From contig JBAMJR010000267.1 of the NCBI GenBank assembly GCA_038501785.1, positions 158,501-222,500 of the forward strand: a stretch of 64,000 nucleotides of DNA, read 5' to 3'. Source of the stretch: Myoxocephalus aenaeus (Eukaryota > Chordata > Actinopteri > Perciformes > Cottidae). Below the pieces are notes generated by a model. The model had not been told where the DNA came from. It saw only the letters and a list, made by a program, of their open reading frames with translations, and searched no databases. Below are positions 1-12,701 of the stretch, piece after piece. Both the position numbers and the translations under genes were made by a program. How positions within the stretch are numbered: position 1 is the stretch's first letter; the number at the start of each line of letters is the position of its first letter.

Positions 1-550
1 TCCTCACAATAAATAGATTTAGCATCTGAAGAGCCTGTTTTTAGTTTTAGTCTGTTCCAGGTTGTTATGAGGTAAACCTCATTTTCATTCAAATTTGCAG
101 CCAATAAGCACACCTGTGTTTAAATTTTGTCTTTTTCTTTCTTAAGATATGTTCCCTTACATTACAAATAGACTAGAGTGATATTTGGCAGAATCATGTT
201 TTGAGGGGAGTATCCCTTTTAATGTTGTAATACCGTGATATAATACCTCACCGCAAAAAAACATTAAAATGACTGATAGAAATTTTAGGTCATATCGACA
301 CTGAAAACGACACTGTCAATATAAACTGCTTATCATAGACTAATGAAAACACTTAGTTTTACATTGATTATGTGCTCAACAGAAAATGACGCGTTTAGAA
401 AGACAAAAGAGAATCTTGTTTATAAGATCACTGACCGCTCGGCTTCATTGTGTTTTAAAGAAGCTTATCAGTCACCTTTACACTCAGTATAAATCCATGT
501 TTATGGCTTTCTAGATACAGTAATTTATTTCTGTCATCATGTGTCACCAG
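1..550 (+). other. acsf2: acsf2 intron, left edge
   Basis: AT-rich intronic sequence ending in the acceptor CACCAG at 550. No other feature is seen. Confidence 0.7.
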
Positions 551-3500
551 GGAACAACTGGGGCGCCAAAGGGTGCCACCTTGTCTCATCACAACATCGT
601 CAACAACGCCTACTTTGTGGGGAAGAGATTGGGATACACCTGGAACGTGAGTCTTTTACCTGGAACTCTTTAATGATCATAATAACCATTTATATGTGTG
701 CGCCGGGGTATCGTGGCTGAAACGGGTAACAAAGTTAATGTACCGTAAAAGTTGGGTTACAAGCCGCTTCTGCCTCCGGTGGGTGTCCCCGCTGTAGCAA
801 GCTAGCAGCAGCGCCAGCGCTAGCTAGCTGCTGCTAGCTAGCTGCTGCTAGCTAGCTGCTGCTAGCTTGCGCTGCTGCTAACTCCCCGCCGCTGCTGCTG
901 CTACTGCCCGCGTCCCCTCTGCCCGAGTCGGGTGTCGAGCCGGGGCTTGTCCCGCTACCTTCGGTGGTTGTCGGAACGCTAGCAGGAGTGCTAGCAGGCT
1001 ACAGCGGGGAGCTAACGGGGACACTGGCTGAAGGTAGTAGCGGCTTGTAACCTGACTTTTACGGTAATATAAAATATTTTTTCTCCTGGTTTTGTCCCAC
1101 AGCCTCACCATCGCCTCTGCATCCCGGTGCCGCTGTACCACTGCTTCGGCTCCGTGGGCGGCGGGCTGTGCATGGCCGTGCACGGCGTGTCCTCGGTCTT
1201 CCCCTCGACCGGGTACGACGGGAAGGCCAACTTAGCGGCGCTGGAGAGCGAAAGGTAACGTCAGACATTTGGTCTCAGAAAGGTCGTGTTCGATCACCTG
1301 TTTGAACTTTTATATCCTGTTGAAGAGAAAAGGATTATATGTGCTAAGAGTTTAAGCCTCATGGTCCATTGAATGATCACATCTGAGCTAAATCTTTAGC
1401 TGTGGGGAGGTTTGAACTTGTCAAACTATCAAAGGGGGAAAAGGCCAAAAGGTCATTTATTGACGTCGACTTCACTGTTGAGACGCGACTGTGAAGAGAA
1501 ACAGAGGGAAGATATGAACCCCACTGAGCCCCGTCAGTGTATTTATAGTCAGTATTTGTTTAGCTGTGTTTGTGCTAAGCTAACATGCTGCAGGCTGTAG
1601 CTTCAGAATTAGTCAACATGTGTGTGGATATTGATTATTCTAATCTAACTCTCTGCAAATAGACAAACATCCCTGAATGTCAAACTTTGCCTTTGACCTA
1701 AATCACACAGAAGAGCTTCCTGTCACCACAAACGGACTCTTCATAGTCTCACTTTTAATGCAGTTTTTCAAAATAAAGTTTAATCGTTTTTACACCAAAT
1801 GGAAGTGAATTAGAAAGATTATGTTGAGTGTCCAGAGAAATGTGGCTTCACCAGTTTGCAAAGTCATCCACTGCCTTTTATTGTCTCAAATAAAGTTTTT
1901 CATTCCCATGAAACAAAAGGCAAATTCTGGACTAAGTTTTGCAGTTTTATTTTAAGTGAAGATGATGCATTCTGTTGTTTGGTCTGTCTCCTCCTCCTCA
2001 CAGGTGCTCCTTCATCTACGGCACCCCCACCATGTTTGTCGATATGGTCAACCAGCCGGACCTGGCTAAATACGACTTGTCTTCAGTCCAGGCCGGTGAG
2101 AAAAAGATCGATATTCTGCTTTTATAGATGCCATTCCAATGACATAAAGCCTTTTTTTCATGTCTGTAGTTTGTTTTTGTATAAAGTTTCTCTGTGTTTG
2201 TGTCACTGTAGGCATCATCGGTGGCTCCCCGTGTCCTTCAGAACTCGTCAACGAGGTCATTTCTTTGATGGGCATCAAGGAAATAATAGTGAGTCCATGA
2301 ACAGATACAGAATATTAGTGTTATAGATTATGTAAGAACGCCAAACAACTGGGATCATGAGTGAACTTTAGTTTCCAAAATGATGCAGTTCCGCTTCCGA
2401 ACACCAGGGGGAGACGCATCCTCAGAGAAACGTCCGTTAGATTCAACAACCGCATGAATATTCAGTCGGTGAAGGAAGTAAAGAAAGAATATAAGTGAGA
2501 TAAAAAGGAGGCCTTTATTTTGTAAAAGGTTTATTGGACGTGAACACAAGCCAGCACTTCCAAAAGTCAAGGAAATGTAAAGATATTGAATATACATTAG
2601 ATATGAATAACAGGCAGTAAACCCTCCCAGAAATTCTTCACTCTTTCTTTACAATTTAAAATGTTTGAGTGTGTTAAAAATAGTCTTGCTTTTAAGTAAA
2701 GACGGAATAACACAACGTATTAGTCTCACAATAGATTAACTTCTTCTTTCAGAGATGCTAAAAATTCCTTCGTGCAGAGAAAGAAACTAAAAGAAAGACG
2801 AATACAATTTGTAAATTGTGTTCACCTATTAATAAGCCGGCCCACATCTTCAAAGTCTTATTGTCTTTTATGCGTCTTGGAGAAACGGGTCGATAAACGA
2901 GTGTCGATGCCAGTTGGAGGATGATTTTAATATTTCCTCATAACTTGAAAGGTGCGTTTATCTGCCTCTTTATATTTTTTTGGAGCCATTGTTGATTCAT
3001 TGTTCTTACAGGTAAACACCACAATAAAGGAGGCTTCATGTCCAGTATATTAAAGCTGAGTGTGTGGAAACATACAAGCTATTACATGTTAATTAGTGAG
3101 CTTTTAAGGCGCTGACAGGAGTCTTTTGTCACAGTTGGACAGAGCCAGGCTAGCTGTTTCCCTCCGTTTCCAGTCATTATGCTAAGCTAAGCTAACCGCC
3201 GAAGATTTTCTTTAAGCTTGCCTGGTTTCAAATGATTATCTTCATGCTAATCAAAGCATTGAAACTTTATTGAACATCATCCTCATAACATTCCGACTGT
3301 TTGTATTCACGGTTCATCTCGAAGACCCTGAATGCACCGTGTAAAAGAGACAACACGCGCCCCAATTTGCTCGAATGCATTCTGTATTTTTGTGGTTACC
3401 TGAATGTCTTTTGATTTAAATGGATGACAATCAAATAAAAGTTACATCTCGGCTCCATAAAGCTCTCCATGTGAACGTGTGTTAAACTAGTGACATCATT

Positions 3501-5944
3501 TGGCAGATGAATAGATGGACGGTGTTGAAGTAGCATGAGTTAGCGTTGTGTAGCCTGTTGTGTAGCTCGTTGTGTAGCCGGTCACCTGGACAGGCTCCTC
3601 CCCCTCGGCGTCTCCTGCAGGAAGAGACACAAAATCAGAAGCCAAATTAAACAGTCTGCCGTCCAAACCCAGAGACTACCTGGACTGGACTGTGCTGGGC
3701 CAACACGGAAAAGTTCAGACGGGAGGACATAAAGTTCTGTGGTTTAAAAAGAGAGAGAGAGAAAATAAATTAATTCAAAAGCCGACTGAATCCACCTTGA
3801 AAACCTTCACACCAAACCACCGTGGGAGGGACTCCAAATAGTCCAATAGTGAGGAGCAGAACCGCTCCTCCAGGTTCCATCATCAGAACATTGAAGTGAA
3901 CTCACGGTTTATGTGACTCCAGTTCCACATTGGGATGCTGTGCGTTTTAGAAGTGGTTTCTCTCAAATGTTGCGGATTCATGAGGATCCAAAGTTGTTTG
4001 TTTTGGATTAAATAAACAAGACATAATGTTTTTATTCGTGAGCTTTAGAGGCGGAGCTTTCTGTCTTTGAGCCAATCTCCTGCTGGCTGGAGCTTCATAT
4101 TCACAACGTAAGCAAACAAGCATCTTAAATACTCTTTTTTTTTTTTTTAATTGAAGATGTTAGCTTTACCTGCTCGGTGTTCAAAGGCGCTTCCTGGCTC
4201 TCTTGGCCTTGACTCTGCAGCCACCGAAGGCGGCGCTGTCTCTCACTTGCTTTCCTTTCTGCTGAGGCGGAGATGAGCACAGCGCGTCCGGACGGATGCG
4301 ACTGGAGTCCATCCACCTGCGGGGAGATGAGGAGGTCAGGGAGAGCTGCTTAGCGGCCGTAGAGCGGCCCGTCTTCAGGCGAGCGCCTTACCTGCGCAGT
4401 GGAGCTAGCTGGCAGGTGCAGCTCCAGGGGTTGTTGGAGAGGGTGAGGTTGGCGATGGAGCCGAATTCGAGGCTTTTGGGGAGAGACCTCAGCTTGTTGT
4501 TGTCCAGGTTCAGGGACTTGATCGCCGTCACACCGGCGAACGCACCGTCGGAGAACTAGAGGGCGAGAGAGGAGGGGAGGATCATGCATTCAGCTGTGTG
4601 CGTGAGTGTGCACCTCTGTGTGTGTCCGCTGCAGCAGACTGTGTAATATTTTTGGGTGGCCGGTTATGCTCAAGGACTCACACTTTCTTAAAACATATTT
4701 TATTGCCTGTTTAGCTCAGTTTTAGTGTTTTGGATGGTGTGTTTGGCGAACTGCTACCAGACCTATGCACACTGCTGCACATCGCTGCCTCTCAGCCGCC
4801 GCTAAGCAGAAAAGCTTGCTGCGTTAGCATAAACAAAATGTACTGTGAGGACTCGAAGACAGCGAGTGTAACTCATAGATCTGCACATAGACTGTACCGT
4901 AAAAGTCGGGTTACAAGCCGCTACTACCTTTGGTGGGTGTCCCCGCTAGCTCCCCGCTGTAGCCAGCTAGCGCTGCTGCTAGCTCTCCACTAGCTCCCAC
5001 TAGCTCCCCGCTAGTTCCCCGACAACCACCGAAGGTAGTGGGACCAGCCCCGGCTCGAGAGGGGACGCGGGCAGTAGTAGCAGCAGCAGCGGGGAGTTAG
5101 CAGCAGAGCTAACTAGCAGCAGCGCTAGCTAGCTACAGCGGGGGCAACCACCGAAGGTAGAAGCGGCTTGTAACCCGACTTTTACGGTAGGTGTAACCGG
5201 CAAAACAACTTCAACTAACCTCCACAATGCAGAGGAGGGATTGTAATCATCTTTAAACTCACATCTCATATTTATGAACTACTTTATTGCCTTTATACAA
5301 ACCCTGTAAAGACAGAAGTCATGTATTAAATGTATTGATGTGGCTGCAGAACCTCTGGCATCTAAAAACGGTGGGACCGATCTAGTTTGGCTATCAGGAA
5401 CAATTTGGGTTTTAGTTTCTCGCCCGAAGACAAGAGCTGGGCGTCAAAGCATCGGGGAGAATTTACACGAATCAATCAATGCCAGAAACTATTCTTGCAG
5501 AAGAAGAAAAAACACGGCTCGCATCGCATTCTGACCCACCAACCAAACACCCGTCCTGTCGGATGGATGCAGAACGCGGGGAATCCGGCCAGTGTTTCTG
5601 AGGCATGAAGGCCTCCTCTCATCCCTCCTTCCTCACCCTCACTTATGTAAACACCGACCGACACTTTCTAGTCCTTCTTCTACTTCGTATGCATCTGCGA
5701 GGGCGCTAAAAGCTTCAGAGAGGTGCGAGGTGGACCGTCCTGTCAAGTTGTCTCCTGCAGGAGGACGAATGAGAGAGAAAGAGGGGGAGAGAGAGAGAGG
5801 AGCTTTGGGCTTTTGAAGGTTGTTTTCTGTGAGTCTGGAGGAGAGGAGGCCGTTTGGAAATTTCCACCGTGGAGCGACAAGTAGCCGAGAGTTCTGGTAT
5901 TTTGAAGTAATGGAAGATGGATGACTTCCAGCATGGCCGAGGTG

Positions 5945-5975
<31 letters not shown>

Positions 5976-8900
5976 GTCGTCTCTTTGCCAGAAAGGCTCG
6001 CAAAGGGCCCAATTGTCCATTCAAGCTAAAAATATCCTCTTCATGCAGCTGTGGAACACCCGGCCTCTGTTTACCGTCTCCTCACCCCTCCTGACCTTGT
6101 TTACAAGACCCAAGAGTAGAAAACACACCTTTTTTGGGGGCTGAAAATAACACTTGTGTAATAATTAGACGCTTTGGCCGCGGTCCAGCAAACAAAAACA
6201 CTCCTAAAAATACCTTTTTTTTTATTTGGCCGGGACACGGTTTAATCTCCCCGCGCTGCATTCATGCCCCTGGGCTCTCGGCGTGAGGAGGTTGTTGTTT
6301 CACAGTTTTCCCTTCTGGGATAAACGCTCAAATATTGGATTAACCTCGAGCATGAAGCAAATGTGTGAGAAGTAGTGTGTGGCGTGACATAGAGCGCATA
6401 CTGTATACAGTTATACTGCTGCAAGCAGATGGATGTTTTACAGAGGTGTGTAAACATCTGTCATGGTCTCTGATGTCGGAACATCATGTGATGATGAAGA
6501 CGAGACCCCAGTTGATAACTTGCATTAAGGCAATTATTTTATTTTCGTTTATTTTCTCAATTAATTATCTATGTTTGGTCTAAAGGTTTGAAAATTGTAA
6601 AAAAAAAAAAAAAAAAAGATATCTCAGTTTCTTCAAGCTCAATTCAACATTTTCAAAAATCCTCACATTTTAGAAAGTTAAATAGTTTTGTTTTTTTGTT
6701 GCCATTTCTGCTTGAAAGGTAAATCAAACAATTATTCAGTAATCAAAATAGTAAATTATAATTTTTCTGTTGCTAGACATAATGTTTCAGCTCCAAACCT
6801 CCATTGTTTTGTGTTGAAGGATATCGACTCTCTTTAAAAAAAATACATATATGCATTTAATTTGGTTTAACAGACTTTTTCAATGTTTTTCTCAAAAAAT
6901 AACTTTGCATGTGATGGTGAAGCTTTGTGGGCCATAAAGACTATTTAATGTTTATCACAAATCGACACTAGACGAACACAAATATGCTGATGAAATATAG
7001 TCGAGACGCGTTCACCAGACAAATAAACAAATATTTAGAGCGACACACTGAGAACTATTTCATTGAATGCTGAGGATTAAAATAATTTGCAGTTGTTACT
7101 TTTGGCGGATTTTCCCTGAAAGAGTTACTTCTCCATCCTTTTCCTTCTCTTTGGAAAAAGTAGTTGAATTCATGAAGAATATGTTTGGCACGTGAGGAGG
7201 AGCACTTAGATCTCTTGGCTTTGGTTTTGCATCAGACATTTAAAAAGCTACGTCTCTAGTAAAGGACTGACCTTCTCCAGACCCATGTTGTCCAGCTGTA
7301 GCTTCTCCATGTAGCGGCCGAAGCTCTGGAAGGCGAGGTCGGGGATGCTCCTCATGGGGTTCTTCCCCAGCGCGAGCTCCTCCACCACCCGCAGTTTGCT
7401 CATGGCCGCCGTCGGGTAGCTGGCCATCCGGTTGCGGTCCAGGTGGAGTATGGCGAGGTTCTCCACGTCGTCCAGGGAGCCCGGCTGCAGGGTCGTCAGC
7501 TCGTTCCCGCTCATGTGCAGCCAGCGCAGGTCCTTGGCGCCCGCGAAGGTCCCGGGCCGCAGCTCCCGCAGCTTGTTGTCGTTGAGCTGCAGGATGAAGA
7601 GGTTGATCATCGGGGAGAAGATGCCTCTGGCGAGCTCGCCGATCTGGTTCCCGTCCAGGTAGAGGTAGGTGAGCTCGCTCAGGTCCTCGAAGGCGCCGGG
7701 CTTGATGCTGGTGATGTCGTTGTGGGACAGGTAGAGGTAGACCAGCTTCTTCAGCCCCTTGAAGGCCTGGGATCCGATCTCCCGCAGCCGGCAGTGCTGC
7801 ATGTGCAGCGAGATGAGACCCTTGCTTTCTCCGAAGGCCTCCGTGGGGATGGCGCCCAGGTTGTTCCTCTGCAGGTTGAGCAGGCGGGTGACCTCCGACA
7901 CCCGGGGGATCTTCTTCAGCCCGACGCCGTCACAGATGACGTGCTGGAGGTCGCCGTGGCAGTGGCACAGGCCGGGGCACTGGCCCGGGGCGGCCTGCAC
8001 CGCGGGGCGCAGCACCAGCAGGCAGCTCCCCAGCAGCAGCCAGCTCACGCAGCGCATGCTGACCCGCTCGCAGAGCCGTCCGGTCTTTTATCAAGCAGGA
8101 GAAGCTAAAAGAAATCCTGTAAAAAGCTTCAAGACGGAAGCGGAGAAGATCTCTGAAGAGGAAACGGTGGAACTGAAGTGTGTTGGCGTTGAGAGAGAGA
8201 GAGGGAGGGAGTGAAAAGGTGAGGGACCGAGCGAAAGGTGGGCGACGCGCTTTGAAGGAGGACGGCCGCTCTGCAGAACACACGGCACTATTTATAACGT
8301 TCACTTGAGGGAGGGGGTGAGAGGAAGTCAAGTGTCGGTGAGAGTTTAACCCTGAAGGAGCAGGAAGGCGACGCGGGACCCGGCCGGTTTGCACGTGTGC
8401 AGACCGGCCGTCACGGAAAGGACACGTGCCGTCTGTCGGTTTTAGTCTACAGGTGAACGTTTTGTAAAAAGAAACCTTTTTGGGCGTCTCTATTGTTTTT
8501 CAGTCTGCGGCGGCAGGAAAACGAGCCTCTGACCTCTAATGGTCTCCAGATGGCTGAAGACCTGAGACGCTGTTTCAGGTCAGAACAATTGAAGAGAAAA
8601 AAGAAAGGAAAAAGGTTCAGATGCCGCTTCACATTCCTGCGTGCATTCTTTCTTTTGGAATGAGGTGTGGTGTTATGTAATGCTCCTTTTGTGGCTTTCA
8701 ACTGAGGGATGGAAATAAAAAAATAAAAAAAGATGAACTTGAGCCACAACCAGAACAAAGCTTTTGGTGTTCGTTACACCTGCTTTCAATGAGAAAGGAA
8801 GGGCTGAGGGCTGTGAGTGGCCGCATCGAGAAGATGGATGGACCCACCCGGGTTCACTGGAATCTAGAGTTTACTTAACAAATCTGACATTTTATCGGGA

Positions 8901-10881
8901 ATATCGTCTCCCTCCATAATTTCCCAGGTAAAGTTCTCGCCTCTAAAACGCCCCGTTTGTCCACCAGTCCCTCTGATGGACTCTGTAACACTAAATAAAT
9001 ATATATATTTCTTTTTTTATGCGACCAACCAGGTGGAAAAGCACTTTATTTCCCTCTGAAATGATTTGCAGGTCAATAAAAAGTCCACCAAAACAGAAAT
9101 ATCTCGGTACGACAGTTGAGTTTTTTTACTCTGATGCGACGTCTTCTTCCAGCAGTAATGTCAAATATTTGGTCGCTTTTATGATTTATGTCTGAACTGA
9201 ATGCATTTGGGTTCTGGGCTGTAAGTCAAAGACTAACTCAGACCGGCCACGAGGAATTATGGACAGAGGAAACCGTAGACCTTCAACTTGAGACATTTAT
9301 ATGTATTTTATGTTTTTGCGCTATCCGTTTTTATTCTCAGGAACTCCTGGAGCAAGTTGCTTCCAAATTTTGTAGAACCGTCCACTTGGACCACCATAAC
9401 TTGGTTGTTTAAAGGTCACAAAACTCAAGAATTTATATGATAATTATCACAATTCTTTTATTTATTTTTAGCCTGACATTGATGTAAACTGCAACTTGAC
9501 TGGTTGGCGAGACAAACTTCTAGTTCTACATTTCATAGCATAAATAACTCGTCTGCTCAGCACCACTTCCTGTTTGTGTGATTGACAGGTCGCGTACGGA
9601 ACCACGGAGAACAGCCCCGTGACGTTCTGCCCGTCGCCCACCGACAACCTGGAGAGGAAGTCCGAGACCGTCGGCTTCGTCACGGATCACCTGGAGGTAC
9701 CTCGATGACGATGATGATGATGATGCAACCTGCATCTTCATCATCGGTGTCAAACAGAGGAACAATTATTTAATACGTTTGTCAACAAACTTTATACTTT
9801 TTCCATGCCGTTATTTTCCACCACTAAGTACATTTACTCAGGTCGTGTACTTAAGTACACATTTGTAGTATTTGGATCCTGTGCTACTCTATACTTTTAC
9901 TCCACTATATTGTACTTTTTACTTGCGTTTATTTACATATTGAGATTTCTACAAGCAAGACATCATTATTATCAGTTTGTAAAATATGATTTAATGCTGT
10001 AGATTAAACTTTACAAGAGTTTATAAAGTAGTTAAAATATTGCTCCATCTCCACCAGCTCTAACATTAAAATATTCTTTACGTGTTAAAGGCTCAATAAT
10101 ATTCTACTATTCATCATAATAATACGTTTTATAGCACTTTTCATACAAAGACATAGAATGAACATAACAATAAACTTTAGCAGATGTAATGATTATTATT
10201 GTGAATGTAAACTCTGATATACAGAAGATGATGATGATGATGATGATAATAATAAAAAAAGCAATAATAATAATTAGAAAGGTGTGCCTAATAAAGTGGA
10301 GTGTGAATGAAAACCATTACCAGCGTTTAATGCAACAGTTTTATCAACAACTAAAAACCTGTTTGTGTAAAAAAAACATTTATTGGAATGAAATGCTAAA
10401 ACAATATTATTGACATTTTAAATTACATGTTCAGTATCATTGCGTTCCACACCACAACTGTAATAAATGCATGAATACATAATTGTCCGCCCGCAGGCCA
10501 AGGTGGTGAACCCGGCCACGGGGCAGGTGGTTCCTCTGGGCACGACGGGCGAGCTCATGATCCGCGGCTACTGCGTGATGCTGGGCTACTGGGACGACGA
10601 GGCCCGGACCCGAGAGAGCATCACCGAGAGCGGCTGGTACAAAACCGGGTGAGTATAATAGATAGGTACTTTAAGAATACCTGCATGCCTTGAACTAAAC
10701 ATGTTCTGGGGGTTTCCTGCAGAGACCTGGCCAAGTTGGACGCCTTCAGCTACTGCCGGATCGAGGGCCGGATCAAGGACATGATCATCAGGGGAGGAGA
10801 GAATATTTACCCGGCGGAGATCGAACGGTTCCTGCACACACACCCCAAAGTCAAGGAGGTGCAGGTGAGCTTTAATGTGGT

Positions 10882-10913
<32 letters not shown>

Positions 10914-11204
10914 GAGCTTCACACGCCCGTCCACTTCTAGTGTTACATTCTAAATGCCCCCTTTTGCCCTGATTAGGTGTTTTAATAAAAATCGTCTTTG
11001 CAATTAAATTATTTTATTTTAGTCATTCATCAAACACTGGATCTTGATGAATATTATCAAAAATATTTGTATTTATTAACTTTTTTAAATTGATTTTTAT
11101 TTTATTTTTATTAAGATTTATAAGCAAATATCCCTCAAACATTTTATAAGCATGAAAAACCAATAATAATTGTGTGTGTGTGTGTGTGTGTATGTATGTG
11201 TGTA

Positions 11205-11283
<79 letters not shown>

Positions 11284-12701
11284 TTTTTTCACTTATTTTT
11301 TTCATATATATATATATATATATATATAACATTTACTTTATTAATTTTATTTTTAATTTAATTTAATTTTTTCACTTATTTATATTTATATATATATAAA
11401 CATTGAAAAAAAAATTATATTTATATTTTTTTAGCTTCACTTTGCAGAATTAATTAGTTTTTTATTTTATTATATATATATAGGCAATAAGCCGCTTGTA
11501 TTTTTTATTTCTGGTCACACTGAGAACGGACTCCAGCAGGAGAGTATATATATAATATTTTTTATATATATAATATTTTATATATAGAGACGTCTTTGCT
11601 GCATCATTCGCATATTAAGATGTATTTATTTCTGTTCATGGTGATGTCATTTTAGTGCCAGACACAGAGTTCACTTTACAGAAGGTTCTTATGAAACGTT
11701 CCCCGTGTGTCAGGTGGTCGGCGTGCGGGACGCCCGTCTGGGCGAGGAGGTCTGCGCCTGCATCACGCTGCTGGACGGGGAGGAAAGCTCTGCGGAGGAA
11801 ATCAAAGCTTTCTGCAAGAAACGCGTGAGGCCCAGTTCACTCGTTTAAAACAATATGTCATAAAGAGCTGGAGTTTATTCTATGCTTTCTGCTGCTTCTC
11901 AGATCGCACACTTCAAGATCCCTCGCTACGTGCTGTTTGTGACCAGTTACCCGCTGACCGCCACTGGAAAGGTAACCGCTCGTCTACTGGGATCACAATG
12001 GCTCCTCCCCCTGGTTCTTTTTGGTTCTTTTTACTTTATTAATAATCCACTCAGTATTCATGGAGCTCTTCAGAGGTCACCACAGGGGTCACATTTAAGA
12101 GCCTGGTTGACCAACCGACTCCAGACTGGTGATATACTGGTAATACTGGTCATATACTGGTGATACTATATGTATTATGACATATATTGTCATTTTTCAT
12201 GAAATGCTATACTTTTTGATGATGCACTGTTCTGTGACTTTCTGAAAGACTATATTTTGAATTTGCTTTTTTTGTTTAACCTACTTCACAACATTTGTAT
12301 AATTTTTTTTCAATTTACTGTATTATAACTTTTTTTGTCAGATACATCTTTTTTGTGTGTTGACTTTCATGACTAAAACGTCATGAAAGGCATTCTGGGT
12401 AATGAGTACTTTCACTTCTGGTACTTTTAAGTATAGTTTGATACCGAGACCTTTCCTGAAGTATGATTTAGGATGCATAGTTTTTACTTAATGTTAGTAT
12501 TTTTCTACTAAAAATATATTAGTACTTCCTCCATCACTGGTGGAAAATTGTGTAAAAAAAAAAATCCTAATTGATAACGTTCAAAATGTTGCGTCCAGTG
12601 AAAATCTCTCGGTACTGAACTCTCGTCTCGTCGTTCAGATCCAGAAGATCAAACTCACCGAGGAGGCGGAGCGGCAGCTCGGACTCCGGAAGGACAAATG
12701 A
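551..12701 (+). CDS. acsf2: acsf2, medium-chain acyl-CoA synthetase (C-terminal part, ten exons)
   Basis: Acyl-CoA synthetase family member 2 activates medium-chain fatty acids to acyl-CoA by way of an acyl-AMP, in mitochondria. Coding exons are 551-646, 1103-1254, 2004-2095, 2212-2288, 9589-9696, 10497-10648, 10723-10864, 11714-11824, 11903-11971 and 12639-12701 (stop TGA). They total 1062 nt, or 353 residues, against about 615 for the whole human protein, so the N-terminal exons lie left of the window. Visible adenylate-forming motifs are GTTGAPKG (nucleotide-binding loop) at the start of the first exon, YGTTENSP in the 9589 exon, GELMIRGYCVMLGYW in the 10497 exon, GRIKDMIIRGGENIYPAE in the 10723 exon, and the catalytic-lysine tail PLTATGKIQK across the last junction. 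All junctions are GT-AG and in phase. The 7.3-kb intron 2289-9588 holds chad on the other strand. The family call is firm. Confidence 0.96.
741..1066. mobile_element. palindromic MITE-like element, copy A
   Basis: The terminal inverted repeats are about 55 bp long, start CCGTAAAAG and continue GGGTTACAAGCCGC. They are flanked by a TA on each side, consistent with TA target duplication. The interior is built of GCTAGC and GCTGCTGCTAGC motifs plus a unique core. It fills most of the acsf2 intron 647-1102 and ends 36 bp before the next exon. There is no coding capacity. Confidence 0.75.
3128..3245 (+). repeat. dispersed GCTAAGCTAAGCTAACC-type repeat
   Basis: TTGGACAGAGCCAGGCTAGC, then TTTCCAGTCATTATGCTAAG and CTAAGCTAACC. 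A second copy lies at about 49134-49270 and a short inverted piece at 50351-50385. The family is common in fish. This copy lies in the large acsf2 intron. Confidence 0.6.
4181..8057 (-). CDS. chad: chad, chondroadherin (complete, three coding exons)
   Basis: Chondroadherin is a secreted small leucine-rich repeat protein of cartilage matrix that binds collagen and integrin alpha2beta1. Exons in coding order are 8057-7272, 4555-4392 and 4316-4181. They total 1086 nt, or 361 residues, against 359 in human. Residues 1-22 form a signal peptide (MRCVSWLLLGSCLLVL). A cysteine-rich N-terminal cap follows (CPGLCHCHGDLQHVIC), then about ten leucine-rich repeats through residue 300. The C-terminal cap starts at NPWSCTCQLAPLRRW and continues with CRVKAKRARKRL, a basic tail typical of this protein. 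The start is the only ATG before the signal peptide. The gene lies entirely inside an acsf2 intron on the opposite strand, as I recall for the human pair. The long exon 1 reads on the other strand as a 221-codon shadow frame, which is ignored. Confidence 0.97.
4895..5189. mobile_element. palindromic MITE-like element, copy B
   Basis: This copy has the same termini as copy A and the same GCTAGC/CAGCAG interior, but the unique core (GACAACCACCGAAGGTAG side) is inverted relative to copies A and C. It sits in a chad intron, which is also inside an acsf2 intron. Confidence 0.75.
8289..8296 (-). promoter_or_regulatory. probable TATA box of chad
   Basis: On the minus strand the sequence reads TATAAATA, 232 bp upstream of the chad ATG, so transcription would start near 8260. 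The 200 bp between is pyrimidine-rich on the coding strand and could be 5' UTR. The assignment rests on position and motif only. Confidence 0.45.
8297..9588. other. acsf2 intron upstream of chad
   Basis: This stretch should hold the chad upstream regulatory region. It is GC-moderate up to about 8450, then AT-rich. No coding exon is supported. It ends with the acsf2 acceptor ATTGACAG at 9588. Confidence 0.5.
9815..9960 (+). repeat. dispersed TACTT-rich element, second copy
   Basis: CACTAAGTACATTTACTCAG, then GTACTTAAGTACACATTT and ACTTTTACTCCACTATATTG, are recognisable as a common fish repeat. It lies in the acsf2 intron 9697-10496. The rest of that intron is AT-rich and shows nothing else. 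Confidence 0.6.
11171..11330. repeat. compound (TG)n(TA)n microsatellite
   Basis: TG with TATG interruptions, then about 55 bp of TA, then a second TA block at 11305-11328. It lies in the acsf2 intron 10865-11713, which also starts with a G and GGA run (10865-10916) and is otherwise AT-rich with no other feature seen. Confidence 0.95.

Noticed and set aside
2372..2420. Possible further CTCF-like site near ACCAGGGGGAGACG
   Set aside because: It diverges from the core after the G-run and is not repeated, so the match is too weak to call.
7443..8108. 221-codon plus-strand frame
   Set aside because: Antisense shadow of chad exon 1, caused by its high GC content and codon bias.
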